Assembly (NCBI RefSeq): GCF_036345155.1
Contig: NZ_CP107772.1
Location: forward strand, 3,224,001 to 3,288,000
Direction of reading: 5' to 3'
Source: Streptomyces sp. NBC_00582
Lineage (GTDB): Bacteria; Actinomycetota; Actinomycetes; Streptomycetales; Streptomycetaceae
Length of the DNA stretch: 64,000 nt
A model generated the notes under the pieces. It was not told the origin of the DNA. It worked only from the letters and a program-made list of their open reading frames with translations, and did no database searches. A program made the translations under genes and the position numbers. Positions 55,714 to 64,000 of the stretch are shown here, in pieces (within the stretch, counting starts at the first letter, position 1; each line of letters begins with the position of its first letter).

Positions 55714-58617
55714 TCAGCTGCAGCCGCTGGTCGAGCCGCAGCCCTCGCAGATGTAGCAGGAACCGGCCCGCTGCATCTTCGTACCGCAGGAGAAGCAGAG
55801 CGGGGCGTCGGCCTGGATGCCGAGCTGCATCTCCACCAGCTCGGCGCTGGTGTGGGCCTGCTTCGGGGCGGGCTTGGCCACCTCGGCGTCGGCCTTCGGG
55901 GTGACGACGGCCTTCAGGTCCGTCTGACGCGGGGCCGACTGGGCCAGGCCCTCGACGTCGACGTCCTCCTCGGCCGGCTCGTAGGAACCGGTCTCCAGGT
56001 GGCGCTGGCGCTCCTCGGCGGAGTGGATGCCGAGCGCGGAGCGCGTCTCGAAGGGCAGGAAGTCGAGCGCCAGGCGGCGGAAGATGTAGTCGACGATCGA
56101 CTGCGCCATCCGCACGTCCGGGTCGTCCGTCATGCCGGCCGGCTCGAAGCGCATGTTGGTGAACTTCGAGACGTACGTCTCGAGCGGCACGCCGTACTGC
56201 AGGCCCACGGAGACGGCGATGGAGAAGGCGTCCATCATGCCGGCGAGGGTGGAACCCTGCTTGGACATCTTCAGGAAGACCTCACCAAGGCCGTCGTCCG
56301 GGTAGGAGTTGGCCGTCATGTAGCCCTCGGCGCCACCGACCGTGAAGGAGGTTGTGATGCCGGGACGGCCCTTGGGGAGACGCTTGCGGACCGGGCGGTA
56401 CTCGACGACCTTCTCGACCGCGGCACGGATCGTGTCCTCGGCCTTCTCGGTGATCTCGGCCTTCTCCTGCTCCTTGGTGTCCTTCGTCTTCGCGGAGAGG
56501 GGCTGGCCGACCTTGCAGTTGTCGCGGTAGATCGCGAGCGCCTTGACGCCGAGCTTCCAGGCCTCGAAGTAGATCTCCTCGACCTCCTCGACGGTCGCCG
56601 TCTCCGGCATGTTGACCGTCTTGGAGATGGCGCCGGAGATCCAGGGCTGGATAGCGGCCATCATGCGGACGTGGCCCATCGGGGAGATGGCGCGCTCGCC
56701 CATGGCGCAGTCGAACACCTCGTAGTGCTCCTGCTTGAGGCCGGGGGCGTCGATCACATTGCCGTTCTCGGCGATGTGGGCGACGATCGCCTCGATCTGC
56801 TCCTCCTGGTAGCCCAGGCGGCGCAGGGCCTGCGGGACGGTGCCGTTGACGATCTGCATCGAGCCGCCGCCGACCAGCTTCTTGAACTTGACCAGGGCGA
56901 GGTCGGGCTCGACACCGGTGGTGTCGCAGGACATCGCGAGACCGATGGTGCCGGTCGGGGCGAGCACGGACGCCTGGGAGTTACGGAAACCGTTCTTCTC
57001 GCCGAGACGCAGCACGTCCTGCCAGGCCTCCGTGGCGGCGGCCCAGACGGGGGTGTCGAGGTCGTCCATGCGCACGGCCGTGCCGTTGGCGTCGGCGTGC
57101 TGCTTCATGACGCGGTTGTGGGCGTCGGCGTTGCGGGCGTAGCCGTCGTACGGGCCGACGACCGAGGCCAGTTCGGCGGAGCGGCGGTAGGCCGTGCCGG
57201 TCATCAGGGAGGTGATGGCGCCGGCGAGGGCGCGGCCGCCGTCGGAGTCGTAGGCGTGGCCGGTGGCCATCAGCAGGGCACCGAGGTTGGCGTAGCCGAT
57301 GCCGAGCTGGCGGAACGCGCGGGTGTTCTCGCCGATCTTCTGGGTGGGGAAGTCGGCGAAGCAGATGGAGATGTCCATCGCGGTGATGACGAGCTCGACG
57401 ACCTTCTGGAAGCGCTCGGCGTCGAAGGACTGGGTGCCCTTGCCGTCGTCCTTGAGGAACTTCATCAGGTTCAGCGAGGCGAGGTTGCAGGACGTGTTGT
57501 CCAGGTGCATGTACTCGCTGCACGGGTTCGACGCGGTGATCCGGCCGGACTCGGGGCAGGTGTGCCAGTTGTTGATGACGCCGTCGTACTGGATACCGGG
57601 GTCGGCGCAGGCCCAGGCGGCCTCGGCGATCCTGCGGAAGAGCGCCTTGGCGTCGACCTCCTCGATGACCTCGCCGGTCATCCGGGCACGCAGGCCGAAC
57701 TTGCCGCCCTGCTCGACGGCCTGCATGAACTCGTCGTTCACCCGGACCGAGTTGTTGGCGTTCTGGTACTGGACGGACGTGATGTCGTCGCCGCCCAGGT
57801 CCATGTCGAAGCCCGCGTCCCGCAGGACGCGGATCTTCTCCTCTTCCTTGACCTTGGTCTCGATGAAGTCCTCGATGTCGGGGTGGTCCACGTCGAGGAC
57901 GACCATCTTGGCGGCGCGGCGGGTGGCGCCACCGGACTTGATGGTGCCGGCGGAGGCGTCGGCGCCGCGCATGAAGGAGACCGGCCCGGAGGCGTTGCCG
58001 CCGGAGGACAGCAGCTCCTTGGAGGAGCGGATGCGGGAGAGGTTCAGGCCGGCGCCGGAGCCGCCCTTGAAGATCATGCCCTCTTCCTTGTACCAGTCGA
58101 GGATCGACTCCATGGAGTCGTCGACGGCCAGGATGAAGCAGGCGGAGACCTGCTGGGGCTGCGGGGTGCCGACGTTGAACCAGACGGGGCTGTTGAAGCT
58201 GAAGATCTGGTGCAGCAGGGCGTAGGCCAGCTCGTGCTCGAAGATCTCGACGTCGGCGGGCGAGGCGAAGTACTTGTGGTCCTCGCCGGCCTTCGAGTAC
58301 GTCTTCACGATGCGGTCGATCAGCTGCTTGAGGCTGACCTCCCGCTGGGGCGTGCCGACGGCACCGCGGAAGTACTTGCTGGTGACGATGTTGACCGCGT
58401 TCACCGACCAGAAGTCGGGGAACTCGACGCCACGCTGCTCGAAGTTGACCGAGCCGTCGCGCCAGTTGGTCATGACGACGTCACGACGCTCCCAGACCAC
58501 CTCGTCGTACGGGTGCACGCCGGGGGTGGTGTGGATGCGCTCGATACGCAGGCCCTTGGCGGTCTTCGCGCCCTTCGCGCGGGACCCTCGTGCCGGACCG
58601 CTCGCCGTCTCTGTCAT
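55714..58617 (-). CDS. nrdJ: Class II (vitamin B12-dependent) ribonucleotide reductase
   Basis: The product has 967 residues. Core motifs include NPCSEYMHLDNTSCNLASLNL-type redox and radical-site segments (residues near 360-380), and the (alpha/beta)10 barrel. The C-terminus carries redox/zinc cysteines (CFSCGTKMQRAGSCYICEGC). It makes deoxyribonucleotides aerobically or anaerobically using adenosylcobalamin. It lies downstream of nrdR in a likely nrdRJ operon. The ATG at 58617 has GGGAGG upstream. Confidence 0.95.
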   Translation of the reverse strand: MTETASGPARGSRAKGAKTAKGLRIERIHTTPGVHPYDEVVWERRDVVMTNWRDGSVNFEQRGVEFPDFWSVNAVNIVTSKYFRGAVGTPQREVSLKQLIDRIVKTYSKAGEDHKYFASPADVEIFEHELAYALLHQIFSFNSPVWFNVGTPQPQQVSACFILAVDDSMESILDWYKEEGMIFKGGSGAGLNLSRIRSSKELLSSGGNASGPVSFMRGADASAGTIKSGGATRRAAKMVVLDVDHPDIEDFIETKVKEEEKIRVLRDAGFDMDLGGDDITSVQYQNANNSVRVNDEFMQAVEQGGKFGLRARMTGEVIEEVDAKALFRRIAEAAWACADPGIQYDGVINNWHTCPESGRITASNPCSEYMHLDNTSCNLASLNLMKFLKDDGKGTQSFDAERFQKVVELVITAMDISICFADFPTQKIGENTRAFRQLGIGYANLGALLMATGHAYDSDGGRALAGAITSLMTGTAYRRSAELASVVGPYDGYARNADAHNRVMKQHADANGTAVRMDDLDTPVWAAATEAWQDVLRLGEKNGFRNSQASVLAPTGTIGLAMSCDTTGVEPDLALVKFKKLVGGGSMQIVNGTVPQALRRLGYQEEQIEAIVAHIAENGNVIDAPGLKQEHYEVFDCAMGERAISPMGHVRMMAAIQPWISGAISKTVNMPETATVEEVEEIYFEAWKLGVKALAIYRDNCKVGQPLSAKTKDTKEQEKAEITEKAEDTIRAAVEKVVEYRPVRKRLPKGRPGITTSFTVGGAEGYMTANSYPDDGLGEVFLKMSKQGSTLAGMMDAFSIAVSVGLQYGVPLETYVSKFTNMRFEPAGMTDDPDVRMAQSIVDYIFRRLALDFLPFETRSALGIHSAEERQRHLETGSYEPAEEDVDVEGLAQSAPRQTDLKAVVTPKADAEVAKPAPKQAHTSAELVEMQLGIQADAPLCFSCGTKMQRAGSCYICEGCGSTSGCS

Positions 58618-58782
58618 GCCGCCTCCCTGTACAGGCAAAAACGCCCTGAAATGCCACGATGTTCCCGTGGCACGGTGTTGTGTCTGATGCTGCGGACGTC
58701 GATGCACATGGTCCGCAGCAAGTCTTGGTCCGCCGCCGCCCGACCGGATCCGGAGCCTTGGCCCCGGTTCCGGCCCGCCGGG

Positions 58783-59352
58783 TCAGTCGGCGGAGTGGGC
58801 GGGCTCGGGGACCCGCGTGGTCCCTCCGCGCCCGCCGTCGTCTTCCCGGCCCCCCGTGACGGCTCCGGGGCCGTCTTCGCGGTCGTCGTCGTCCGCGGTG
58901 GAGCGTCCCGTCTGGTCCCTCAGTTCCGCGATCGCGGCCTCGAAGTCCTCGAGCGAGTCGAAGGCCCGATAGACCGAGGCGAACCGCAGATAGGCGACGA
59001 GGTCGAGTTCCTGCAACGGGCCGAGTATGGCCAGCCCCACGTCGTGGGTGGTGAGCTCGGCGCTTCCGGTGGCCCGCACCGCCTCCTCGACCCGCTGGCC
59101 GAGCTGGGCGAGTGCGTCCTCGGTGACAGGCCGTCCCTGGCACGCCTTGCGCACGCCGTTGATGACCTTGGTGCGGCTGAACGGCTCGGTGACTCCGGAC
59201 CGCTTCACCACCATGAGAGAGCACGTCTCCACGGTCGTGAAACGACGGGAGCAGTCGGGACACTGGCGGCGCCTGCGGATGGACGTGCCGTCGTCCGTCG
59301 TACGGCTGTCGACAACACGGCTGTCGGGGTGCCTGCAGAAGGGGCAGTGCAT
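58783..59352 (-). CDS. nrdR: Transcriptional repressor NrdR
   Basis: The product has 189 residues, longer than the usual 150-160 because of an acidic Asp/Gly-rich tail. A zinc ribbon has C3-C6 and C31-C34 (MHCPFC, CPDC); an ATP-cone follows (VIVNKVRK-type [17 protein letters not shown]). NrdR binds paired NrdR boxes and represses RNR genes according to dATP/ATP binding. Two boxes lie upstream. Confidence 0.95.
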   Translation of the reverse strand: MHCPFCRHPDSRVVDSRTTDDGTSIRRRRQCPDCSRRFTTVETCSLMVVKRSGVTEPFSRTKVINGVRKACQGRPVTEDALAQLGQRVEEAVRATGSAELTTHDVGLAILGPLQELDLVAYLRFASVYRAFDSLEDFEAAIAELRDQTGRSTADDDDREDGPGAVTGGREDDGGRGGTTRVPEPAHSAD

Positions 59353-59460
59353 GAAGTCCCAACCCTCCTCACAGCAGACTCAGTAGCCTCGCCGGGCCTC
59401 ATGGGCCCCTCGAAGCAGCCCCAAGCATAGGCGATCCAAGGGGTTCTGAAGACCAGGGGC

Positions 59461-59508
59461 ACCACAACTTGTGGGCCGCTGGCGACATCCAAGCACTAGA
59501 TATGGGGC
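59461..59508 (-). promoter_or_regulatory. Pair of candidate NrdR boxes upstream of nrdRJ
   Basis: ACCACAACTTGTGGGC (59461-59476) is a near-palindrome; GCACTAGATATGGGGC (59493-59508) is a weaker one with the CACTA-N-ATA look of the NrdR consensus. Their centres are 32 bp apart, about three helical turns, as known for paired NrdR boxes. They lie about 110-155 bp upstream of the nrdR start. Confidence 0.6.
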
Positions 59509-59861
59509 TTGGCCCATTCACCCAGGCCGTATCGCGTGTCGCGGTCGAAGCCCTCACCGCACGCGTTCCCACGGTCACGGCGAGCATGCGAAACCGGCCT
59601 CCACGCGCGCGTGTACAACCATGTCCGCGTGACGCATACGGCGATATCGTGAGCGCTGCAGGGAGGACCCGTGGGACTCTCGCACAGAGCGGGCCCGCCG
59701 CCAGGCCTGCCGGAAACGTGATGGCAGACTGGGGCGACAGCCCACAAGGGGGGGCGACCCCGGCGGTGAAGAGTACAACAACGGGCTCTTGCGTCCGCCA
59801 GTCACCGCGTTGGCCATACACCCCGACACATGATCAAGTCAGGCTAACCGCGCTTTTTCAC
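59509..59861. other. Divergent nrdR / lexA gap
   Basis: Apart from the regulatory sites listed separately, this stretch has no supported gene. The frame open upstream of lexA has low coding character. AT-rich sequence near 59820-59880 marks the lexA promoter. Confidence 0.5.
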
Positions 59862-59877
59862 TCGAACGTGTGTTTGG
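59862..59877 (+). promoter_or_regulatory. LexA (SOS) box upstream of lexA
   Basis: TCGAACGTGTGTTTGG compares with the actinobacterial LexA consensus TCGAAC-N4-GTTCGA; the first half is perfect and the second half matches four of six. It is 62 bp upstream of the lexA start, suiting autoregulation. Confidence 0.75.
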
Positions 59878-59939
59878 CGCAACCTTTCGAAAGCAACTAC
59901 CGTTGTCCAGCAGGGAGACAATCGAGAGGGGCCGACGAC

Positions 59940-60719
59940 GTGACCACCACCGCAGACAGCGCCACCATCACCGCCCAGGACCGCTCCCAGGGCCGACTCG
60001 AGCCGGTGCATGCGATGAACGAAGCCGTGAACCCGGAGGGGCACAAGCGCTCCCTGCCGGGCCGACCTCCAGGCATCCGGGCGGACAGCTCGGGCCTGAC
60101 CGACCGGCAGCGCCGGGTGATCGAGGTCATCCGGGACTCCGTACAGCGGCGCGGCTACCCGCCGTCCATGCGGGAGATCGGCCAGGCCGTCGGCCTGTCC
60201 AGCACATCCTCGGTGGCGCACCAGTTGATGGCGCTGGAGCGCAAGGGCTTCCTGCGCCGTGACCCGCACCGCCCGCGCGCGTACGAGGTCCGCGGCTCCG
60301 ACCAGGCCGTCTCCGTGCAGCCCACGGACACCGCCGGCAAGCCCGCCGCGTCGTACGTCCCGCTGGTGGGCCGGATCGCCGCAGGTGGCCCGATCCTCGC
60401 CGAGGAGTCCGTCGAGGACGTCTTCCCGCTCCCGAGGCAGCTCGTGGGCGACGGTGAGCTGTTCGTGCTGAAGGTCGTCGGCGACTCGATGATCGAAGCG
60501 GCGATCTGCGACGGCGACTGGGTCACCGTCCGCCGTCAGCCCGTCGCCGAGAACGGCGACATCGTGGCGGCCATGCTCGACGGCGAGGCCACCGTGAAGA
60601 GGTTCAAGCGCGAGGACGGCCATGTGTGGCTGCTCCCGCACAACGCGGCGTACGAGCCGATCCCCGGCGACGACGCGACGATCCTCGGCAAGGTGGTGGC
60701 GGTCCTCCGCCGCGTCTGA
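59940..60719 (+). CDS. lexA: LexA repressor
   Basis: The product has 259 residues. The N-terminal winged HTH is [20 protein letters not shown] onwards with [16 protein letters not shown]. Autocleavage site A148-G149 (RIAAGGP), catalytic S183 ([10 protein letters not shown]) and K220 (ATVKRFKRE) are intact. It represses DNA damage genes until RecA-ssDNA triggers self-cleavage. The N-terminal 45 residues are an actinobacterial extension. The GTG at 59940 has GAGAGGGG upstream. Confidence 0.96.
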   Translation: MTTTADSATITAQDRSQGRLEPVHAMNEAVNPEGHKRSLPGRPPGIRADSSGLTDRQRRVIEVIRDSVQRRGYPPSMREIGQAVGLSSTSSVAHQLMALERKGFLRRDPHRPRAYEVRGSDQAVSVQPTDTAGKPAASYVPLVGRIAAGGPILAEESVEDVFPLPRQLVGDGELFVLKVVGDSMIEAAICDGDWVTVRRQPVAENGDIVAAMLDGEATVKRFKREDGHVWLLPHNAAYEPIPGDDATILGKVVAVLRRV

Positions 60720-60756
60720 GCACGGCGGGCGGCCTCACCTCCTCCGCCCTCCCTTG

Positions 60757-60796
60757 ACTGGGCCCCGGGATCCCTGCGCCGGTTCCGGGGCCCTGT
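60757..60796. terminator. Hairpin between lexA and the DinG-like gene
   Basis: Perfect arms GGGCCCCGG (60760-60768) and CCGGGGCCC (60785-60793), extended by three further positions with one mismatch; loop of 16 nt. It lies between convergent stop codons. Confidence 0.8.
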
Positions 60797-60881
60797 GCTG
60801 TGCCGCCACACGTCACACGCCAGGCGCACACCTGCCGGCGAAGAGGTGGCCCGCACCGGTACGGGGACGGGCCACCCCGGC

Positions 60882-62858
60882 CTACTCCGCCTCGGCCTGC
60901 CGGGCCACGGCATCGATCGCCGCGAGCGACTTCCGCACCTGGTTGCGGTCCGTGGTGTACCAGAAGTCGGGCAGGGAGGCCTTGAGATAGCTCCCGTAGC
61001 GGGCCGTCGCCAGTCGCTGATCCAGTACGGCGACCACGCCCCGGTCCCCCGACGCGCGGACCAGGCGGCCGGCGCCCTGAGCCATGAGCAGCGCCGCGTG
61101 CGTGGCGGCCACGGCCATGAAGCCGTTGCCTCCCGCGTCCTCCACGGCCTTCTGGCGGGCGCTCATCAGCGGGTCGTCGGGACGCGGGAACGGGATCTTG
61201 TCCATGACCACCAGCTGACAGCTGGCCCCCGGCACGTCGACCCCCTGCCAGAGCGACAGGGTCCCGAAGAGACAGGTCTTCGGATCGGCCGCGAAGTTCT
61301 TGATCAGCTCTCCCAGGGTCTCCTCGCCCTGGAGGAGGATCGGGAACTCCGGGATCCGGCCGCGCAGCTCCTCGGCGGCGAGCTGGGCGGCGCGCATGGA
61401 GGAGAAGAGGCCGAGGGTGCGGCCGCCGGCCGCCTGGATCAGTTCGGTGAGTTCGTCCAGCATGTCGGCGCGATCGCCGTCGCGCGCGGGGCGGGACAGG
61501 TGCTTGGCGACATACAGGATGCCCTGCTTGCGGTAGTCGAAGGGCGATCCCACGTCGATGCCCTTCCACGGGGGAAGGTCGTCTCCCTCGGTGCCCTCCG
61601 GGGCGAGTCCCAGGGAGGCGCCCACGCCGTTGAAGTCCCCGCCGAGCTTCAGGGTCGCCGAGGCCAGGGTCACCGAGCGGTCGGCGAAGAGCTTCTCCCT
61701 CAGCAGGCCCGACACGGACATGGGGGCCACGCGCAGGGAGACGCCGAAGCGGTCGTGGCGTTCGTACCAGACGACGTCGTACTCGGAGCCGCCCACGATC
61801 CGCTCCGCAACGTCGTGCACGCTCTCCACCGAGGCGAGCGCCTGCTTGCGGACCGCGTCCTCGTCCTGGACGGACTTGTCGCGGGTGGCCCCGATGGCGG
61901 AGATGACGGTTCTCGCGGCGTCGCGCAGGGCCATGAGGGCGTAGTTGAGGTCCTCCGGGATCTCCTCCAGGCGGCCCGGCAGCGCCAGCTCCATCAGCCG
62001 CTCGAATCCCTCGGCGGCGGTCTGGAGCTGGTCGGCCGCCTTCTCGTTGACCAGTTTCGCGGCCCGCCGCACCGCCCGGTTGACCTGCCCCGGGGTGAGC
62101 TCGCCGGTGGCGACGCCGGTGACCCTCGACACCAGTTCGTGCGCCTCGTCGACGATCAGCACCTCGTGCTGAGGGAGGACCGGGGCGCCCTCGATGGCAT
62201 CGATGGCCAGCAGGGCGTGGTTGGTGACGACGACCTCGGCCAGCTTGGCGCGCTCACGGGCCATCTCCGCGAAGCACTCGGCGCCGTAAGCGCACTTGGT
62301 CGCCCCGAGGCATTCCCGCGAGGACACCGACACCTGGGCCCAGGCCCGGTCGGACACGCCGGGGGTGAGGTCGTCGCGGTCGCCGGACTCGGTCTCGTCC
62401 GACCAGTCCCGCAACCGCAGCAGGTCCTGGCCCAGCTTGCTGCTGGGCGCGGCCGCCTCGAACTGGTCGAAGAGGCCCTCCTCCTCGTCCTGCGGGACGC
62501 CCTCGTGCAGACGGTGCAGGCACAGGTAGTTCGAGCGGCCCTTGAGCATCGCGAACTCCGGGCGCCTGCGCAGCAGCGGATGCAGCGCCTCGACCGTGCG
62601 CGGCAGATCCCGCTCCACGAGCTGGCGCTGCAGGGCCAGCGTGGCGGTGGCGACCACGACCCGCTCGCCGTGCGCGAGGGCGGGCACCAGGTAGCCCAGT
62701 GACTTACCGGTACCGGTGCCGGCCTGGACCAGGAGGTGGGAGCCGTCGTCGATCGCCTCCGCGACGGCTTCGGCCATGGCCACCTGGCCGGGGCGCTCCG
62801 TACCTCCGACTGCGGCGACGGCGGCGTGGAGGAGTTCGGGGAGTGAGGGCTTCGTCAT
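60882..62858 (-). CDS. DinG/XPD-like ATP-dependent DNA helicase
   Basis: The product has 658 residues. Walker A is VQAGTGTGKSLGY, motif II VLIVDEAHEL, and the C-terminal motif is QGAGRLVRASGDRG. Cysteines in NYLCLHRL, ECLGATKCAYGAEC form an XPD-type [4Fe-4S] site of four Cys. It unwinds DNA 5' to 3', and is often damage-inducible. No LexA box was seen upstream. Confidence 0.9.
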   Translation of the reverse strand: MTKPSLPELLHAAVAAVGGTERPGQVAMAEAVAEAIDDGSHLLVQAGTGTGKSLGYLVPALAHGERVVVATATLALQRQLVERDLPRTVEALHPLLRRRPEFAMLKGRSNYLCLHRLHEGVPQDEEEGLFDQFEAAAPSSKLGQDLLRLRDWSDETESGDRDDLTPGVSDRAWAQVSVSSRECLGATKCAYGAECFAEMARERAKLAEVVVTNHALLAIDAIEGAPVLPQHEVLIVDEAHELVSRVTGVATGELTPGQVNRAVRRAAKLVNEKAADQLQTAAEGFERLMELALPGRLEEIPEDLNYALMALRDAARTVISAIGATRDKSVQDEDAVRKQALASVESVHDVAERIVGGSEYDVVWYERHDRFGVSLRVAPMSVSGLLREKLFADRSVTLASATLKLGGDFNGVGASLGLAPEGTEGDDLPPWKGIDVGSPFDYRKQGILYVAKHLSRPARDGDRADMLDELTELIQAAGGRTLGLFSSMRAAQLAAEELRGRIPEFPILLQGEETLGELIKNFAADPKTCLFGTLSLWQGVDVPGASCQLVVMDKIPFPRPDDPLMSARQKAVEDAGGNGFMAVAATHAALLMAQGAGRLVRASGDRGVVAVLDQRLATARYGSYLKASLPDFWYTTDRNQVRKSLAAIDAVARQAEAE

Positions 62859-63108
62859 AGCGCGACCACCCTACGGCGCGGCACTGACAAACGGGTGATC
62901 GAGCAGGTGGTCGGCGGGAAGAGCGGTGAGGGAATCACGGTGCGGGGCTTCTCGGATTCGGGGCCGGGGAAGGGTCTGCGGGACATCGGTGGGGTTGCCG
63001 GGGCCGGGGGAATGGAAGGCCGGGAAAAAATTCTCGGGGTTTTCGGGACGGGTGGGAACCGGCCGGAATTCCGAGGCGTTCCTCCTGTGACAGCACGGCT
63101 ACTCAGAG
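62859..63108. other. Gap between DinG-like and acetyltransferase genes
   Basis: A GA-rich strand with a short A-tract (GGGAAAAAATTC near 63020) suggests promoter or termination signals, but no clear hairpin or gene was found. Confidence 0.35.
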
Positions 63109-63723
63109 TCACAAGACATCACGGAGGTTCCTGTCTCTGGCCATGAGAGCGGCCCGCTTGGCGGGCAGGTCGACCTCGGCGCAGAAGCGGAACCCGGCGC
63201 GGAGGAAGGCCGCGAGGGAAGGGGTGTTGCGAAGGTCGGGTTCAGCGACGACACGTGAGCAAGCGGGTCTCCTGTCGAGGACGAGGTCGGCGACAGCTCT
63301 CAGCAGGAGGCCGCCGAGTCCTCGCCCACGGGTGCCGGAGCCTCCGATGAGGAGATGGATGCCGGTGTCATGAGGCCGGACGGGGTAATGGCGGGCCAGC
63401 GGGTCGAGATCCGCCCGGTAGATCTCCCAGTAGCTCATGGGCGTGCCCTCCAGCACGCCGAGGCACGGGACGCTGTGGGAGTCGTCTGCCAGTTGGCGGC
63501 GCAGGTGCCGTTCGGTCAGTGTCCGGGGTCCCGCCAGGTCCCAGAACGCCGAGATCGCCGGCTCGTTCATCCACCGGCAGATCCGGGGGAGGTCGCGGTC
63601 GACCTGGACGGGGACGAGGTGGAAGACACCCGCGGGTGTGGGGGTGGGGCCCCAGTCGCCCAGGCGGTCGAGCGGGCCTGTGCGGACGGCGACGGCTGCG
63701 GCACGGGTGTCGCTGGGCGGCAC
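63109..63723 (-). CDS. AlcB/IucB-type siderophore acetyltransferase (GNAT)
   Basis: The product has 204 residues. The acyl-CoA-binding GNAT loop is GSGTRGRGLGGLLLRAV, and HDTGIHLLIGG and FWDLAGPRTLTERHLRRQL match the AlcB/RhbD group that acylates N-hydroxy-diamines for hydroxamate siderophores. The GTG at 63723 has GAGAGGAG 7 nt upstream. It follows an IucA/IucC-type synthetase gene, so it belongs to a siderophore cluster beyond the right edge. Confidence 0.85.
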   Translation of the reverse strand: MPPSDTRAAAVAVRTGPLDRLGDWGPTPTPAGVFHLVPVQVDRDLPRICRWMNEPAISAFWDLAGPRTLTERHLRRQLADDSHSVPCLGVLEGTPMSYWEIYRADLDPLARHYPVRPHDTGIHLLIGGSGTRGRGLGGLLLRAVADLVLDRRPACSRVVAEPDLRNTPSLAAFLRAGFRFCAEVDLPAKRAALMARDRNLRDVL

Positions 63724-63802
63724 GGTGGGCTCCTCTCAAGCCTGTGCGGGGTCGGGCCGTGTTCCTGAAGACGAAGGGAGTCGAAGTCGTGATGCGGACG
63801 GT

Positions 63803-64000
63803 TCAGGAGTGCAGGGGGTTGGCGATGGTGACGTACACGGACTGGGTCTCGACCGGGCCGACGAGTTCGTCCATGCCGTGCAGCCGGGTCAGCAGATTGG
63901 CCTTGCAGCGCAGCACGGGTGAGTCGAGGAGGCGGGCGGGCAGCGTGCTGCGCAGCCGGTGGGGACCGCCGGCCGCGGCGGTGAGAAAGCGGCGGAAGGC
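63803..64000 (-). CDS. IucA/IucC-type siderophore synthetase, C-terminus only
   Basis: The last 65 residues of a protein that begins past the window end. VLRCKANLLTRLHGMDELVG and VETQSVYVTIANPL are typical of the C-terminus of NRPS-independent siderophore synthetases (IucA/IucC/DesD group). These enzymes couple citrate or succinyl units to hydroxamate amines. The downstream acetyltransferase starts 79 bp after its stop. Confidence 0.85.
   Translation of the reverse strand, partial: AFRRFLTAAAGGPHRLRSTLPARLLDSPVLRCKANLLTRLHGMDELVGPVETQSVYVTIANPLHS

Noticed and set aside
59353..59520. Cobalamin riboswitch upstream of nrdRJ
   Set aside because: No B12-box-like GCCACTG block or matching helices were found; NrdR boxes explain control.
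59469..59939. N-terminal extension of LexA by 157 residues
   Set aside because: The extension has non-coding composition and crosses the LexA box; the GTG at 59940 has a ribosome site and the expected LexA N-terminus.

Overview
The window is high-GC actinobacterial chromosome, almost certainly Streptomyces. The evidence is strong third-position G/C bias, frequent GTG starts, ATGA/GTGA start-stop overlaps, and a run of diagnostic core genes: the ParC/ParE topoisomerase pair, the principal sigma factor HrdB with its Lys/Ala/Thr-rich N-terminus, the nrdR-nrdJ pair and lexA. No rRNA, tRNA, CRISPR array or transposase gene was recognised.

Layout. (1) 1-7.4 kb: the 5' end of a secreted M23 peptidase gene behind a c-di-AMP (ydaO) riboswitch, an M16 peptidase pair, parC, and a CobW/COG0523 GTPase convergent to parC. 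(2) 7.4-16.8 kb: an accessory-looking stretch with a DUF6082 protein, a small protein, two leftward HTH genes and, divergent from them across a 15-bp minisatellite, a translationally coupled three-gene unit: a two-TM protein with a predicted sensor-like domain, a SIR2-domain protein, and a polytopic membrane protein that needs one frameshift correction. This is the best candidate for an undescribed conflict or defence system. (3) 16.9-30.4 kb: an HTH-citrate synthase fusion, an iron-box-controlled sucrase/ferredoxin-like protein, a CitA/CitB-type two-component system, an NMT1-type ABC transporter flanked by a second orphan CitB-like regulator, an acetate-type solute symporter with a DUF485 partner, and a NarL-type two-component operon. 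(4) 30.6-44.9 kb: parE, a zinc-ribbon-like DUF7455 protein, a secreted trypsin-like protease, hrdB, a FadR-type regulator, a fused ABC transporter, a NrtR-like Nudix protein, a glycogen-debranching-like protein and a DUF4192 protein. (5) 45-55.7 kb: a RecQ helicase with a phosphoribosyltransferase-like tail, two uncharacterised proteins, rnhB, a TetR/MFS efflux pair with twin operators, an ADP-ribosylglycohydrolase, a histidine phosphatase, a DUF4937-like protein and a TerD protein. (6) 55.7-64 kb: nrdJ, nrdR, lexA, a DinG-like helicase, and the end of a siderophore locus (AlcB-type acetyltransferase and the C-terminus of an IucA/IucC synthetase) running off the right edge.

Functional threads. 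DNA topology and repair (ParC, ParE, RecQ, DinG, LexA, RNase HII) and dNTP supply (NrdJ, NrdR) are clustered here. Iron appears twice, as the iron box at 18561 and the siderophore genes at the right edge. NAD/ADP-ribose chemistry recurs in the SIR2 protein, the NrtR-like regulator and the ADP-ribosylglycohydrolase; whether these are linked is speculation. All family assignments come from reading motifs by eye; no database search was possible.
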